64,000 bases of DNA from Lusitaniella coriacea LEGE 07157. Its GTDB lineage: Bacteria > Cyanobacteriota > Cyanobacteriia > Cyanobacteriales > Spirulinaceae. The notes under the pieces were generated by a model that saw only the letters and a program-made list of their open reading frames with translations, had not been told where the DNA came from and made no database searches. Location of the stretch: positions 1 to 64,000 of the forward strand of contig NZ_JADEWZ010000028.1 of NCBI RefSeq assembly GCF_015207425.1. The letters run 5' to 3'. The position numbers were made by a program, and so were the translations under genes. Shown piece after piece: positions 16,703-26,264 of the stretch; the first letter of the stretch is position 1, and each line of letters opens with the position of its first letter.

Positions 16703-19048
16703 ATGAGACTGCTACTGGTTGAAGATGATGAGCTACTCGCTCAGGATTTGCGAACTGCGTTAAGCGAACAGAATTATGTGGTTGATATTGCCAACGATGG
16801 TGAGGAAGGTTGGGATTACGCCCAGTCTTTCACCTATGACTTAATGCTTCTCGATGTCAGCCTTCCCAAGTTAGATGGAATCGACCTGTGTCGGCGACTG
16901 CGCAACGAGCGCTACAATAACCCGATTCTCCTGCTGACCGCGAAGGATGCCAGCGAACATAAAGTAATGGGATTAGATGCAGGCGCTGACGATTATGTGG
17001 TCAAACCCTGTACGATTCCCGAACTCTTTGCTCGCATTCGCGCGCTGCTGCGCCGCCGTAGCGACTCTGGCGCGCCGATCTTGTGTTGGGGAGAGTTGCA
17101 ACTCGAACCGAGTTCCCGCGAAGTTACCTATCGGGACAAATCCTTAAACCTTTCCCCCACAGAATACCGCTTGCTGGAGCTATTTATGCGCAATCCCAAG
17201 CGGGTTTTTAGTAAAAGCGCGATCCTCGAACATTTGTGGTCTTTTGACGATCCGCCCAATGAAGATACCATTCGCGCGCATATTAAAGGGCTGCGACGCA
17301 GAATTAAGGCAGCAAAGGCAGAAGATGTGATTGAAACGGTTTATGGGGTGGGATATCGCCTCAAACCCTTACCCGAACATAAACCCCAGAAACAAGAGCA
17401 AACCCTTGCCGCCGTTGCTCAAGCCTGGGAGCGCTTCAAAAAGCCCACCCTAGAGCGCCTGGGTGCCGTTGAAGACGCGATCGCGGCTTGGAAGGGGGAA
17501 ACTCTCACAGAAGATGCACGCGCCCTAGCAGAGCAGCAGGCGCACAAATTAGCAGGGTCTTTAGGGATGTATGGGTTTACCGAAGCCTCTCATTTCGCTC
17601 GCGACTTGGAGTTGGGACTAGAAAAACTTAAAGAGCGCGATCGAACGCAAGTTAGCGATTTGCAAACCCTAGCGACGCGCTTGCGCCAGGAATTGGAACA
17701 ACCCAGGAACGAGAGCCAATCCCTTGAAGGAGAAGTCACGCAGACTTCAATAGCCCTGCACCCTGGCAATCGATTAGAATCGTCGCCCCTTTTACTCGTG
17801 GTAGATGACGATCGCGTGTTAACCAAAGCCATTCAAAGCGAGGCTTCCCATCGAAATCTTCGCATTAAAGTGGCAGACACGATCGCCCACGCACGCATGG
17901 CAATCGAGCGAGAAGTACCGAATATCATCCTGCTCGATCTCACCTTTTCCAACGAATCAAGCGAAGGAATCTCCCTGCTCAAAGAATTAAAAGAACACCA
18001 TCCCACAATTCCCGTTCTTGTTTTTACATTGCGAGATGGCTTTAGCGATCGCGTGAATGTTGCCCGTTTGGGAGGGAAAGCGTTTCTGGTAAAACCCATG
18101 AAACCCGCTCAAATCCTAGAAGCTGTGGCAGACGTGTTGAAATATAGCTGTCCCCCAGAAGCAACGGTTCTAGCCGTTGACGACGATCCCATGCTCCTAA
18201 GCGGACTCGAACAATTTCTTGCTCCTTGGGGAGTTAAACTACAAACCCTAGAAGATCCCCGCGAATTCTGGGAAACCCTCGAAGCTTCGCCGCCGGATTT
18301 GCTCATTCTCGATGTGGATATGCCCCATATTAACGGCATCGAACTGTGTAAAGTGGTTCGCAACGATAGTACTTGGCATCAACTGCCCATTCTCTTTCTC
18401 TCCGCTAAACGCGATCGCGAAACGGTTCATCGCATTTATGAAGCGGGTGCGGATGATTACATTTCCAAACCCGTTACCGAACCGGAATTAGTCACGCGAA
18501 TTTTTAATCGTCTAGAACGCACTCGCCTCCTGCGCAGTTTAGCCGAAACCGATCCCCTAACCGGCGTTGCCAATCGCTCCCGTGCCGAGCGCGAATTGGA
18601 TCGCTATCTGCGCCTCGCCCAGCGCTACGATCGACCCCTATGCCTTGCCCTACTAGATTTAGACGGTTTCAAAGCGATTAACGATCGCTACGGTCACTCC
18701 ACGGGAGATCGCGTCCTCCAGCGTATCGGTCAATTGCTGCGGATGACTTTTAAAAGCGAAGATATCGTTTCTCGGTGGGGCGGGGCAGAATTCGTAATCG
18801 GAATGTATGGATTCGATCGCAACGAAGGCATCCAGCGCCTCGAAGAACTCCTGGAAATCGTTCGCAACGAGGTTTTTCCCATTGCAGGGCAAGAAAAGCC
18901 CTTACAGGTCACAATCAGTGCTGGCGTGGCAGAGTATCCCAAACAGGGAAGCGACTTGCAAGCCCTCTATCAAACAGCAGATGCCGCCCTCACCCGTGCA
19001 AAAATACAAGGGCGCGATCGCGCGGCGCTCTCTTTTGAAGATAGTTAA
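16703..19048 (+). CDS. Multidomain response regulator: REC-wHTH-Hpt-REC-REC-GGDEF
   Basis: 781-aa regulator. Domain order: OmpR-type receiver (1-120; LLLVEDDELLAQDL, phospho-Asp in LLDVSLP, VVKPCTIPEL); winged-helix DNA-binding domain (about 130-225; NLSPTEYRLLELFMRNP, VYGVGYRLK); Hpt-like domain (about 245-345; QQAHKLAGSLGMYGF with candidate His); receiver 2 (about 365-490; LLLVVDDDRVL, ILLDLTF); receiver 3 (about 495-615; VLAVDDDPMLL, LILDVDMP); and a GGDEF domain (about 625-780). The signature is WGGAEF, where the third residue of GG(D/E)EF is Ala, so cyclase activity is doubtful. The start is ATG 16703, directly before the receiver. It converges on the EAL gene, suggesting a c-di-GMP regulatory set. 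Confidence 0.9.
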   Translation: MRLLLVEDDELLAQDLRTALSEQNYVVDIANDGEEGWDYAQSFTYDLMLLDVSLPKLDGIDLCRRLRNERYNNPILLLTAKDASEHKVMGLDAGADDYVVKPCTIPELFARIRALLRRRSDSGAPILCWGELQLEPSSREVTYRDKSLNLSPTEYRLLELFMRNPKRVFSKSAILEHLWSFDDPPNEDTIRAHIKGLRRRIKAAKAEDVIETVYGVGYRLKPLPEHKPQKQEQTLAAVAQAWERFKKPTLERLGAVEDAIAAWKGETLTEDARALAEQQAHKLAGSLGMYGFTEASHFARDLELGLEKLKERDRTQVSDLQTLATRLRQELEQPRNESQSLEGEVTQTSIALHPGNRLESSPLLLVVDDDRVLTKAIQSEASHRNLRIKVADTIAHARMAIEREVPNIILLDLTFSNESSEGISLLKELKEHHPTIPVLVFTLRDGFSDRVNVARLGGKAFLVKPMKPAQILEAVADVLKYSCPPEATVLAVDDDPMLLSGLEQFLAPWGVKLQTLEDPREFWETLEASPPDLLILDVDMPHINGIELCKVVRNDSTWHQLPILFLSAKRDRETVHRIYEAGADDYISKPVTEPELVTRIFNRLERTRLLRSLAETDPLTGVANRSRAERELDRYLRLAQRYDRPLCLALLDLDGFKAINDRYGHSTGDRVLQRIGQLLRMTFKSEDIVSRWGGAEFVIGMYGFDRNEGIQRLEELLEIVRNEVFPIAGQEKPLQVTISAGVAEYPKQGSDLQALYQTADAALTRAKIQGRDRAALSFEDS

Positions 19049-19071
19049 ATATTAAATATTAATTTGAACGG

Positions 19072-20163
19072 CTATTCCACTAGAGCATAGCGATCGAGGG
19101 ATATACCTTTAGTCAGGAGTTCCGACGCATCATCAGCAGTCACGGGTTGCGAGAAAAGATACCCTTGAATTTGGTGACAACCGAGTGCCTCCACCTGCGC
19201 CAATTCCTCCGGCGTTTCGACTCCTTCGATAATCGCCTCCAAACCCAAACCCATCGCCAAATGAAGAATGCCTTTAATCATGAACCATTGTTCCTGGCGA
19301 ACAAAAGAACGATCGACCTTCAACAGCTTTACAGACAACTCATTCAGGCGAGACAGACAAGAATAGCCCGTGCCAAAATCATCGAGGTATAGGGGAATAT
19401 CTAAATCCTTGAGTTCGTGTAACGTGGTCACTGCGGTTTGAGAATGTTCAAACAAAGCCGTTTCAGTAATTTCCAATCGCAAACTTCCCGGCGCGATCGC
19501 GGTTTCTTCGCAGATTTGGCGCACTTTATCCACCAAATCCGGATCTAACAACTGTAACGCCGAAAGATTCACGCTGATCCACAAAGGTTTAGAACGAGGG
19601 AAGCGATCTTGCCACTGGCGCAACTGCTTGCAAGCGCGCTCCAATACCCACAATCCTAAATCGTGGATGAGTTGATTTTCTTCCGCAATGGGAATAAACT
19701 CCGTGGGCGAAACAGACCCTCGAATGGGATGATCCCAGCGTAACAGGGCTTCAAACCCTTGAATCATATTGGTTTTGCTACAAACAATCGGTTGATAAAC
19801 CAGCTTGAATTCTTGGCACTCCCACGCCAAGCGCAAATCGTCCTCCAACAAAAAACGCTCCATCTCGCTAGAGGAGACAATTTTCATCGACGTACTCTTG
19901 TCATTTTCAATCGCTGTCGTGAAGCGTACCAAACGATCGGCATTCTTCGCCGCAATTCTTAGAAGCCGTTGACCCTTATCGGTTTCAGGATCGACTTTTC
20001 CACTCAACAACAAACCAATCGCTCCCTTGATTGAAGTGAGCGGCGTTCGTAATTGATGGCTAAGGAGAAACGTCAGATCGCCAGAATCTTCTGTTTCGGG
20101 TAGACAGCACCTCTGCTCTTTAGGTTGTTCCATAATATTCTGATTAAAGGTTAAAGGGTTCAT
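19072..20163 (-). CDS. HisKA-EAL protein (probable c-di-GMP phosphodiesterase)
   Basis: 363-aa fusion. Residues about 27-95 look like the dimerisation/H-box part of a histidine kinase (LLSHQLRTPLTSIKGAIGLL), but no HATPase follows. Instead an EAL domain starts near residue 115. Its catalytic set looks complete: GFEALLRW, WISVNLSALQL, RLEITETALF, YLDDFGTGYSCL, LLKVDRSFV, EGVET and HQIQGYLFSQP. It should hydrolyse c-di-GMP to pGpG in the cytoplasm. The orphan H-box could dimerise with, or be phosphorylated by, the kinase encoded next door, whose own H-box is very similar (ELRTPLTSIRGSLGLL). Convergent with the GGDEF regulator with a 23-bp gap. Confidence 0.88.
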   Translation of the reverse strand: MNPLTFNQNIMEQPKEQRCCLPETEDSGDLTFLLSHQLRTPLTSIKGAIGLLLSGKVDPETDKGQRLLRIAAKNADRLVRFTTAIENDKSTSMKIVSSSEMERFLLEDDLRLAWECQEFKLVYQPIVCSKTNMIQGFEALLRWDHPIRGSVSPTEFIPIAEENQLIHDLGLWVLERACKQLRQWQDRFPRSKPLWISVNLSALQLLDPDLVDKVRQICEETAIAPGSLRLEITETALFEHSQTAVTTLHELKDLDIPLYLDDFGTGYSCLSRLNELSVKLLKVDRSFVRQEQWFMIKGILHLAMGLGLEAIIEGVETPEELAQVEALGCHQIQGYLFSQPVTADDASELLTKGISLDRYALVE

Positions 20164-20277
20164 AAGACGCTAGACATTAGGCTTAATAGATAATTGGTTA
20201 GAGTGACATTAATAACATTCAACTTAACCTATCTGTAGTCTAAAGTTGAATTGTGAAAAATATAAGAAGACTTGAGT

Positions 20278-23200
20278 ATGACCCATCGGGATAACGGGAC
20301 GGTTCAAAGAAGCATTTTAGTCGTTGACGATACACCCGCGAATTTACATCTTTTAGTCCGACTGCTCAGACAACAGGGATACAACGCGCGAGCTGCGATC
20401 AACGGGAATTTGGCGCTATCTGGGGCAAAGACCATGCCCCCGGATTTGATTTTGCTCGATATTATGATGCCTGATATGAACGGCTATGAAGTTTGCTCCC
20501 TCCTCAAAGCCGACGAACAAACCAAAGACATTCCCGTCATCTTTATCAGCGCCATTGACGATGCAATGGACAAGGCTCGCGCCTTTGCGGTCGGAGGCGT
20601 AGACTATATCCCCAAACCCTTTCAACAGGCGGAAGTCCTCGCTCGCGTTGAAAACCAACTGCGACTGCGTTCGGCACAGCAACAACTTCAATCTCAAAAC
20701 TTACGATTACAAAATTTTAGTGCGAGCCTCAAACAGCTTCATCGCTTAAATACAACCGCTTATAATCAGCTTGAAGCCCTTTTTTCCGATTATTTACAAA
20801 CTGGGTGCGAAATTTTAGGTTTTCCGGCTGGAATTATTAGTTTTATCGATCGCGAAATTTACAAAATTCATTCAATCCAATCTAATTTTGAATTTTTAAG
20901 TCCCAATCTAGAATTGAATTTAAAAGACACTTATTGCGCGGAAGTTGTCGAAAAAGGAAAAACCGTTATTTATCCCCTTGTTTCGGAAATTGTTGCATTG
21001 CGCGATCGCGCCCTCTACCAAAACTGGCACATTGAATCCTACATCGGAACCCCAATCTGGGTTAACAGCAGCATTTACGGAACCCTAAACTTTTGCTCCC
21101 CAGACAGAAAAGCACGGGATGCCAATAATGCCCACGCTCAGGAAATCATTGAATTAATGGCTCAGAGTTTGGGCAAGTGGATCGAATCCTATCACGCAGA
21201 AATGAAACGCCAGCGAGCAGAAGAAGAAACCCAACTACTACTCAGCGTGACCCAAGCCATTAGTCAAGCAGCGGATTTTTCAATGGCACTCGATGCGGCA
21301 TTAGAGCAAGTCTGCGAAGCAAGCGGTTGGAGTTATGGCGAAGCTTGGATTCCCAATCCCGATGAAAGCAAACTAGAATGCAGTCCAGCATGGTATTACA
21401 ACGACGATACCCAAGACGATTCGCAAATGCTGACTAAAATTCAGAAATTTCGCAAAGCCAGTCGAGGATTAACCTTTACCAAAGGGGTGGGATTGGTCGG
21501 GCGAGTTTGGGAACAAGCGCAACCAGAGTATATGCAAAACCCAGCAGCAGAGTCTGGGACGGCATTCGTTCGGTACGAAATCGCTCAAACCTGCGGAGTC
21601 ACATTAGGATTGGGCGTACCAATTTTAATGCCTCCGGTCTTCTCCCTGGGACAAGAGCAACCCGGACGAGTCTTAGCAGTATTGATCTTTTTCATGTTCG
21701 AGTCTTCTGTCCCTAAGTCCTATCCGGAAGACGAACGGTTAGCAGAATTAGTCTCCTCAGTGGCAACCCAATTAGGAACCGTCATGCAGCAAAAGCAAGC
21801 CGAGGCTCAACTGCGAGCGCTGTTTGCCGCAATGGACGACTTGGTTATTATCCGCAATCGAGCGGGACGCTGTTTGAATGTTGCCCCAACCAACACCACA
21901 AACTTAGAAAAACCTGCCGAGGAACTGCGCGGTACAACCCTGCACGACATTTTGCCCCAAGACACGGCGGATCTGCTGCTAGGGTGCATTCAGCAAACCT
22001 TGGACGGCAAACAAACAACAAGAGTTGAATATAGCGTGACAATTGGCGATCGCGAAGTTTGGCTTGATGCTCGACTCTCACCCCTCTCAAGAGACACCGC
22101 AATCTTTGTCGCAAGAGATATTAGCGATCGCGTGCAAGCAGAATCTCAACTGCAACAGTTAGCCGCAGAATTAGAAGAACGGGTCAAACAAAGAACCACT
22201 CAACTCCAAGAAGCCAACCAAATCCTTAGAGCCGTTTTAGACGCAGTTCCCGGTTTCGTTTCTTGGATTGGTTTGGACGCGACAAAACCCTCCCTAATTC
22301 AAGGGGAATCCCCCGTGCCAAACTTGCACTATTTGGGAGTCAATCGCCTTCTCGCCGACTCCCTGCAACTCCCCCCAGAACACTTCATCGGTCAAAACTT
22401 GGGATTCTTCACCCCCGATTCCTCCTTCACTAAATTTATGAATCGATTTTTCCTCGACGAGCGATCCTCAGATTCAGAGGTAATTAGAATTGAAGTCAAC
22501 CAAGAAAAACACGACTACCTAGTGGTCGCCCAGAAATATCAAAACAATACCGCAGCCGTTTCCGTCGGAATTGATATCACCCCACGCATTCAAGCAGAAC
22601 AAAAACTGCAAAATGCGTACCAAAAATTGCAACTCCTCTCGGAATTGACCCTGAAAATCCGCCAATCTTTGGATCTGCAAGAAATCCTCCAAATCGCGGT
22701 TTTAGAAGTGCAAAAACTCCTCAACGCCGATCGCGTGCTGATTGTTGAGATTGAATCCCAAGATTATGGGGTCGCGATCCAAGAAGCCGTTCTCCCCGGC
22801 TTACCTAAAGCGGAGAATCGATACCTCGACGTTCCGTGTACCCAAGAAAATACAGAGGCATTCCAGCAAGGTCAGTGCATCGTCGTCAATGATATAGAGC
22901 AGTTCAAAGGCACGCCCCAAGAACTTCAAAATTTGCAAGCCTTGCAAGTGAAAGCGAAACTCGTCATGCCCATCTTCATTCAAAAGCGGCTGTGGGGAGC
23001 GCTGATCGTTCACCAATGTTACCAACCGCGACAATGGCATAGCGACGAAATCGAACTTCTGCAACAACTCGCCGATCAAATTGGAATTGCCCTCTCCCAA
23101 GCACAACTCCTCAATCATTTAGAAGAATTGGTTGCCGAACGCACGGCAAAACTAAGACAGGCAAACAGCAGTCTTCAACAAGAGATCGACGTGCGCTTGC

Positions 23201-24354
23201 AGGCAGAAGCGGCATTGCGAGACAGTGAAAGGCAATTGCGCTTGATTGCCGATGCCCTTCCCGTCCTCGTTGCTTATGTCGATATCGACGAATACTACCG
23301 CTTTAACAATCAAGCCTACGAAGAATGGTTTGGAGTGCCTCTCAATCAAATTACAGGACGCTCGATGCGCGATGTTCTCGGCGAGAACTACTATCAATCC
23401 ATTCGAGAATCAGTTACCCTCGCTCTTTCGGGCGATCGCGTCAATTTTGAAATTCAAGCCCCAGAAATGAACGGGATCAGTCGCTACATCAGCATCACCT
23501 ACATTCCCGACTTCGGCAGCCAGCAACAGGTAAAAGGTTTCTTTAGCGTTGCCATCGACCTGAGCGATCGCAAAGCCATCGAGCAAATGAAAGATGAATT
23601 TCTCTCCATCGCCAGCCACGAACTGCGCACCCCCCTAACGTCAATTCGCGGTTCCTTAGGACTCCTCGCCACAGGTCGCCTGGGTGAATTATCCTCTCAA
23701 GGTCAACGGATGTTAGATATTGCTGTCAGCAATACCGACCGCCTCACGCGCCTGATTAACGATATTCTCGATTTGCAGCGCATCGAATCCGGTCGGGTGA
23801 AAATGGTCAAAAAAGCGTGTAACGCTGTGGATCTCATCGTGCAGGCCGCAGAAGCAATGCAAGCAATGGCGGATGAGGCGAGAGTCACATTGCACTTGCA
23901 AGTCGAGCATCAGATTTTTGTCGGTTCTGTCCCTCCCATTTCCCTGTGGGTCGATCCCGATCAGATTTTGCAAACCCTGACAAATTTAATCAGCAACGCG
24001 ATCAAATTTTCCTATCCAGAAGGAACGATTTGGATTGGAGTCAGCCAACAGAGCAGACTGAGCGATGATACTCTTTCAACAGCCTCTCCCGCTTCCCCAG
24101 AAGTCCTCTTTCAAGTTGTAGACCAAGGACGCGGCATTCCCAAAGATAAGTTAGAAAGTATTTTTGGACGTTTTCAGCAGGTCGATGCCTCCGATTCGCG
24201 AGAGAAGGGCGGAACGGGTTTAGGGTTGCCCATTTGTCGCGAAATTATTAAACAGCACGGGGGCAAAATTTGGGTTGAGAGCGTTCCCCATCAAGGAAGT
24301 ACGTTTTACTTTACCCTGCCCGCTCAACCGCCGGACGATTCCCCGGAAGAGTAG
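20278..24354 (+). CDS. Large REC-GAF-PAS sensor histidine kinase
   Basis: 1358-aa cytoplasmic kinase without obvious membrane segments. Order: receiver (about 10-130; ILVVDDTPANLHLLVRLL, LLDIMMPDMNGYE, IPKPF); coiled coil; GAF (about 170-310, containing FIDREIYKIHS); GAF (about 325-505); PAS (about 515-630); coiled coil then PAS (about 650-775); GAF (about 800-960; LQEILQIAVLEVQKLLNADR, a bilin-type GAF pattern, but no clear chromophore Cys motif); PAS (about 985-1115); HisKA (FLSIASHELRTPLTSIRG); and HATPase with GGTGLGLPICREI. A TTG two codons upstream (20272) could also start it, but the ATG has AGAAGA 8 bases before it. It is divergent from the HisKA-EAL gene with a 114-bp shared promoter region. 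Confidence 0.9.
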   Translation: MTHRDNGTVQRSILVVDDTPANLHLLVRLLRQQGYNARAAINGNLALSGAKTMPPDLILLDIMMPDMNGYEVCSLLKADEQTKDIPVIFISAIDDAMDKARAFAVGGVDYIPKPFQQAEVLARVENQLRLRSAQQQLQSQNLRLQNFSASLKQLHRLNTTAYNQLEALFSDYLQTGCEILGFPAGIISFIDREIYKIHSIQSNFEFLSPNLELNLKDTYCAEVVEKGKTVIYPLVSEIVALRDRALYQNWHIESYIGTPIWVNSSIYGTLNFCSPDRKARDANNAHAQEIIELMAQSLGKWIESYHAEMKRQRAEEETQLLLSVTQAISQAADFSMALDAALEQVCEASGWSYGEAWIPNPDESKLECSPAWYYNDDTQDDSQMLTKIQKFRKASRGLTFTKGVGLVGRVWEQAQPEYMQNPAAESGTAFVRYEIAQTCGVTLGLGVPILMPPVFSLGQEQPGRVLAVLIFFMFESSVPKSYPEDERLAELVSSVATQLGTVMQQKQAEAQLRALFAAMDDLVIIRNRAGRCLNVAPTNTTNLEKPAEELRGTTLHDILPQDTADLLLGCIQQTLDGKQTTRVEYSVTIGDREVWLDARLSPLSRDTAIFVARDISDRVQAESQLQQLAAELEERVKQRTTQLQEANQILRAVLDAVPGFVSWIGLDATKPSLIQGESPVPNLHYLGVNRLLADSLQLPPEHFIGQNLGFFTPDSSFTKFMNRFFLDERSSDSEVIRIEVNQEKHDYLVVAQKYQNNTAAVSVGIDITPRIQAEQKLQNAYQKLQLLSELTLKIRQSLDLQEILQIAVLEVQKLLNADRVLIVEIESQDYGVAIQEAVLPGLPKAENRYLDVPCTQENTEAFQQGQCIVVNDIEQFKGTPQELQNLQALQVKAKLVMPIFIQKRLWGALIVHQCYQPRQWHSDEIELLQQLADQIGIALSQAQLLNHLEELVAERTAKLRQANSSLQQEIDVRLQAEAALRDSERQLRLIADALPVLVAYVDIDEYYRFNNQAYEEWFGVPLNQITGRSMRDVLGENYYQSIRESVTLALSGDRVNFEIQAPEMNGISRYISITYIPDFGSQQQVKGFFSVAIDLSDRKAIEQMKDEFLSIASHELRTPLTSIRGSLGLLATGRLGELSSQGQRMLDIAVSNTDRLTRLINDILDLQRIESGRVKMVKKACNAVDLIVQAAEAMQAMADEARVTLHLQVEHQIFVGSVPPISLWVDPDQILQTLTNLISNAIKFSYPEGTIWIGVSQQSRLSDDTLSTASPASPEVLFQVVDQGRGIPKDKLESIFGRFQQVDASDSREKGGTGLGLPICREIIKQHGGKIWVESVPHQGSTFYFTLPAQPPDDSPEE

Positions 24355-24740
24355 TGGTCTGTTAATTTTGAATTGACGGGTTGAGAGTGACACGGAGAGG
24401 TCAGAACGCCTCTGAGGGAACCTCAGACAAGCCGACCTAGGGGAGACGGGGAGAGAGGGAGACACGGGGAAAAGAGCTGGGGAGGCTGGGGGAGTTTGGG
24501 AAGCTGGGGGAGCTTTCTTGAGACGCGGCACTTCGACACGCTCAGTGACCGGGAGACGCGGTGACGCGAAGATATTTATAATCTGTTCCCTGTTCCCTGT
24601 TCCCTGTTCCCTCTGATGACTGATAACTGTTATGGCAACTGCTATATCTTATGGGTTCGAGAAACGCTATATTTTTCCTCTAATTCCAAACAGGATTGAA
24701 GATTTCTAAAATCAAAAAAACGTAACGCGAGCAAATTTTT
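24355..24740. repeat. Repeat-rich intergenic region (R2 plus heptamer array)
   Basis: 386 bp without a gene. An R2 repeat begins at the base after the stop codon (24355) and includes a hairpin: CCTCTGAGG (24409-24417) pairs with CCTCAG (24421-24426), and outer arms AGGTCAG/CCGACCT lie at 24398-24404 and 24432-24438. Four tandem TGTTCCC units occupy 24584-24611, a short tandem heptamer typical of filamentous cyanobacteria. Confidence 0.7.
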
Positions 24741-25604
24741 ATGTTTAAACGACAGCCTACTGGCTCTATTGCCTGTCCGTCTTGCCGCAAACTGGTTGCA
24801 ATGGAGAAGAAAAAATGTCCCCATTGCGGGCGACGCAATCCGGGAATGTGGGGTTATGCTCGCACGTTTCAGCGTTTGGGTGCTGATTTAGGGTTTATTG
24901 AAATTGCGACTTGGGGGTGTATTGGACTGTATTTAATCAGTTTATTGATGGATATTCCCGGCATTCACGGAACCGGGATGGATATTCTCTCGCCGAGTCC
25001 TGTGAGTAACTTACTGCTCGGTTCGACGGGATCGATTCCTGTTTTTTTGGCAGGTCGCTGGTGGACGGTGCTGAGTTCGGGATGGTTGCACGGCAGTTTG
25101 ATTCATATTGCCTTTAATGTGGCTTGGATTCGCCATTTAGTGCCGGGAGTGGCACAAATCTATGGGGGAGCGCGTTTGGTCGTGATTTATACGGCTTCCG
25201 CGATCGCGGGTTCTCTTATCACCAGCGTTGCAGGGCAATACCTCAATGGCTTACCGGGAATTTTTCACGGTGCAAGTTTCTCCGTTGGCGCATCGGGGGC
25301 AATTTTTGGACTGTTTGGGGCATTGGTCGCTTACGGACAAGTTGTTAAAGGTTCCGCGATCGCGCAACAAGCTAAAATCTACGCCATTGTCCTCTTCCTA
25401 TTCGGATTTGTTTTTCCCAACACCGATAACTGGGGACATCTTGGCGGGTTTATCGGAGGATATCTCGCAGCGAGTTCCCCCTGGCTCACTTCCCGCTACC
25501 GCGAAGGTCATCGACATCTCATCGCCGCCATTCTCTGCTTGCTGGCAACTGCCCTCAGTTTTCCCGTCTCCGTCGTTCACGCCTTGTTCTTTCTTGGATA
25601 TTGA
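24741..25604 (+). CDS. Rhomboid family intramembrane serine protease with zinc ribbon
   Basis: 287-aa membrane protease that cleaves transmembrane segments of other proteins. The N-terminal 35 residues hold a zinc-ribbon pair (CPSCRKL and CPHCGRRNPG). Six or seven membrane helices follow. The catalytic Ser is in GASGAIFGLFGAL (about residue 184) and the catalytic His in NWGHLGGFIGGYL (about residue 231); the HGSLIHIAFN motif of the family is also present. Its 3' end overlaps the convergent Uma2 gene by 28 bp. Confidence 0.92.
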   Translation: MFKRQPTGSIACPSCRKLVAMEKKKCPHCGRRNPGMWGYARTFQRLGADLGFIEIATWGCIGLYLISLLMDIPGIHGTGMDILSPSPVSNLLLGSTGSIPVFLAGRWWTVLSSGWLHGSLIHIAFNVAWIRHLVPGVAQIYGGARLVVIYTASAIAGSLITSVAGQYLNGLPGIFHGASFSVGASGAIFGLFGALVAYGQVVKGSAIAQQAKIYAIVLFLFGFVFPNTDNWGHLGGFIGGYLAASSPWLTSRYREGHRHLIAAILCLLATALSFPVSVVHALFFLGY

Positions 25605-26248
25605 GTTCTTTTCACGATTTCATATAACGACTGCATCGCCTCAATTTCGTCCTCTTTCGCCTGACCCAAAAAGTCATACAGCCACTCTTTTGGCACTTGA
25701 GGAAATGTGGGACTCGCTTCCACTTCCCCATAAACCCCTTCCTGAAGCTGATAAATCCGCCAAACCTTGCCATTGAACCGCCAAAACTCCGGCACGCCAA
25801 TGCTGGCATAAAACTGATTTTTAGCAATATCTGTATGGGTGATGTCTACCTCAACCACCAAATCGGGAGGCGGATCTTTCGTAAAATCGACTTCGCGCCC
25901 TTTGACAAGGGGCTGATTTTGAATGTAGTAAGCATTATCGGGTTCCGCACCCTTCTTTAAATTTGGGTAATTCATCATCGTCGAACCCATCGTTTTCATC
26001 CGCAGTCCCGTCAGTTCGACCAATATCAGAATAAAGCGTTCGATCAGACGACCTGAAAATTCATGGGCTTCGAGTGGCACCGTAATTTCTAAGACTCCAT
26101 CATCGTAAGTTAAGCGAGAACCGCGAGATTGAGGCAACGCATCCAGAATTTGCAGGTATGCTTCCCAGGATAAGCCCCGAAGCACTGCCCGTTGTTCTCC
26201 AATGGGTTGTAACTCTGCTTTGGGTTCGGGTGCGGCAATAACCATCAT
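25577..26248 (-). CDS. Uma2/DUF820 family putative endonuclease
   Basis: 223-aa protein of the Uma2 (DUF820) group, PD-(D/E)XK-fold proteins extremely common in cyanobacteria. Visible features: LSWEAYLQILDALPQSRGSR, YDDGVLEITVPLEAHE, EPDNAYYIQN (Glu-Pro-Asp), PDLVVEVDITHTD (Asp-x-Val-x-Glu-Val catalytic core) and the FYASIGVPEFWRFN region. Biological role unknown. The frame is open further upstream, but the tandem ATGs at 26248/26245 place the start just after the stop of the transglutaminase gene (26265), making a 16-bp-spaced pair on the minus strand. Confidence 0.85.
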   Translation of the reverse strand: MMVIAAPEPKAELQPIGEQRAVLRGLSWEAYLQILDALPQSRGSRLTYDDGVLEITVPLEAHEFSGRLIERFILILVELTGLRMKTMGSTMMNYPNLKKGAEPDNAYYIQNQPLVKGREVDFTKDPPPDLVVEVDITHTDIAKNQFYASIGVPEFWRFNGKVWRIYQLQEGVYGEVEASPTFPQVPKEWLYDFLGQAKEDEIEAMQSLYEIVKRTQYPRKNKA

Positions 26249-26264
26249 GATGGAATCTTTGTGC

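Noticed and set aside
24584-24611. Tandem TGTTCCC heptamers considered as binding sites
   Set aside because: Short tandem heptamers of this kind are common in cyanobacterial intergenic DNA, and nothing here links them to regulation.
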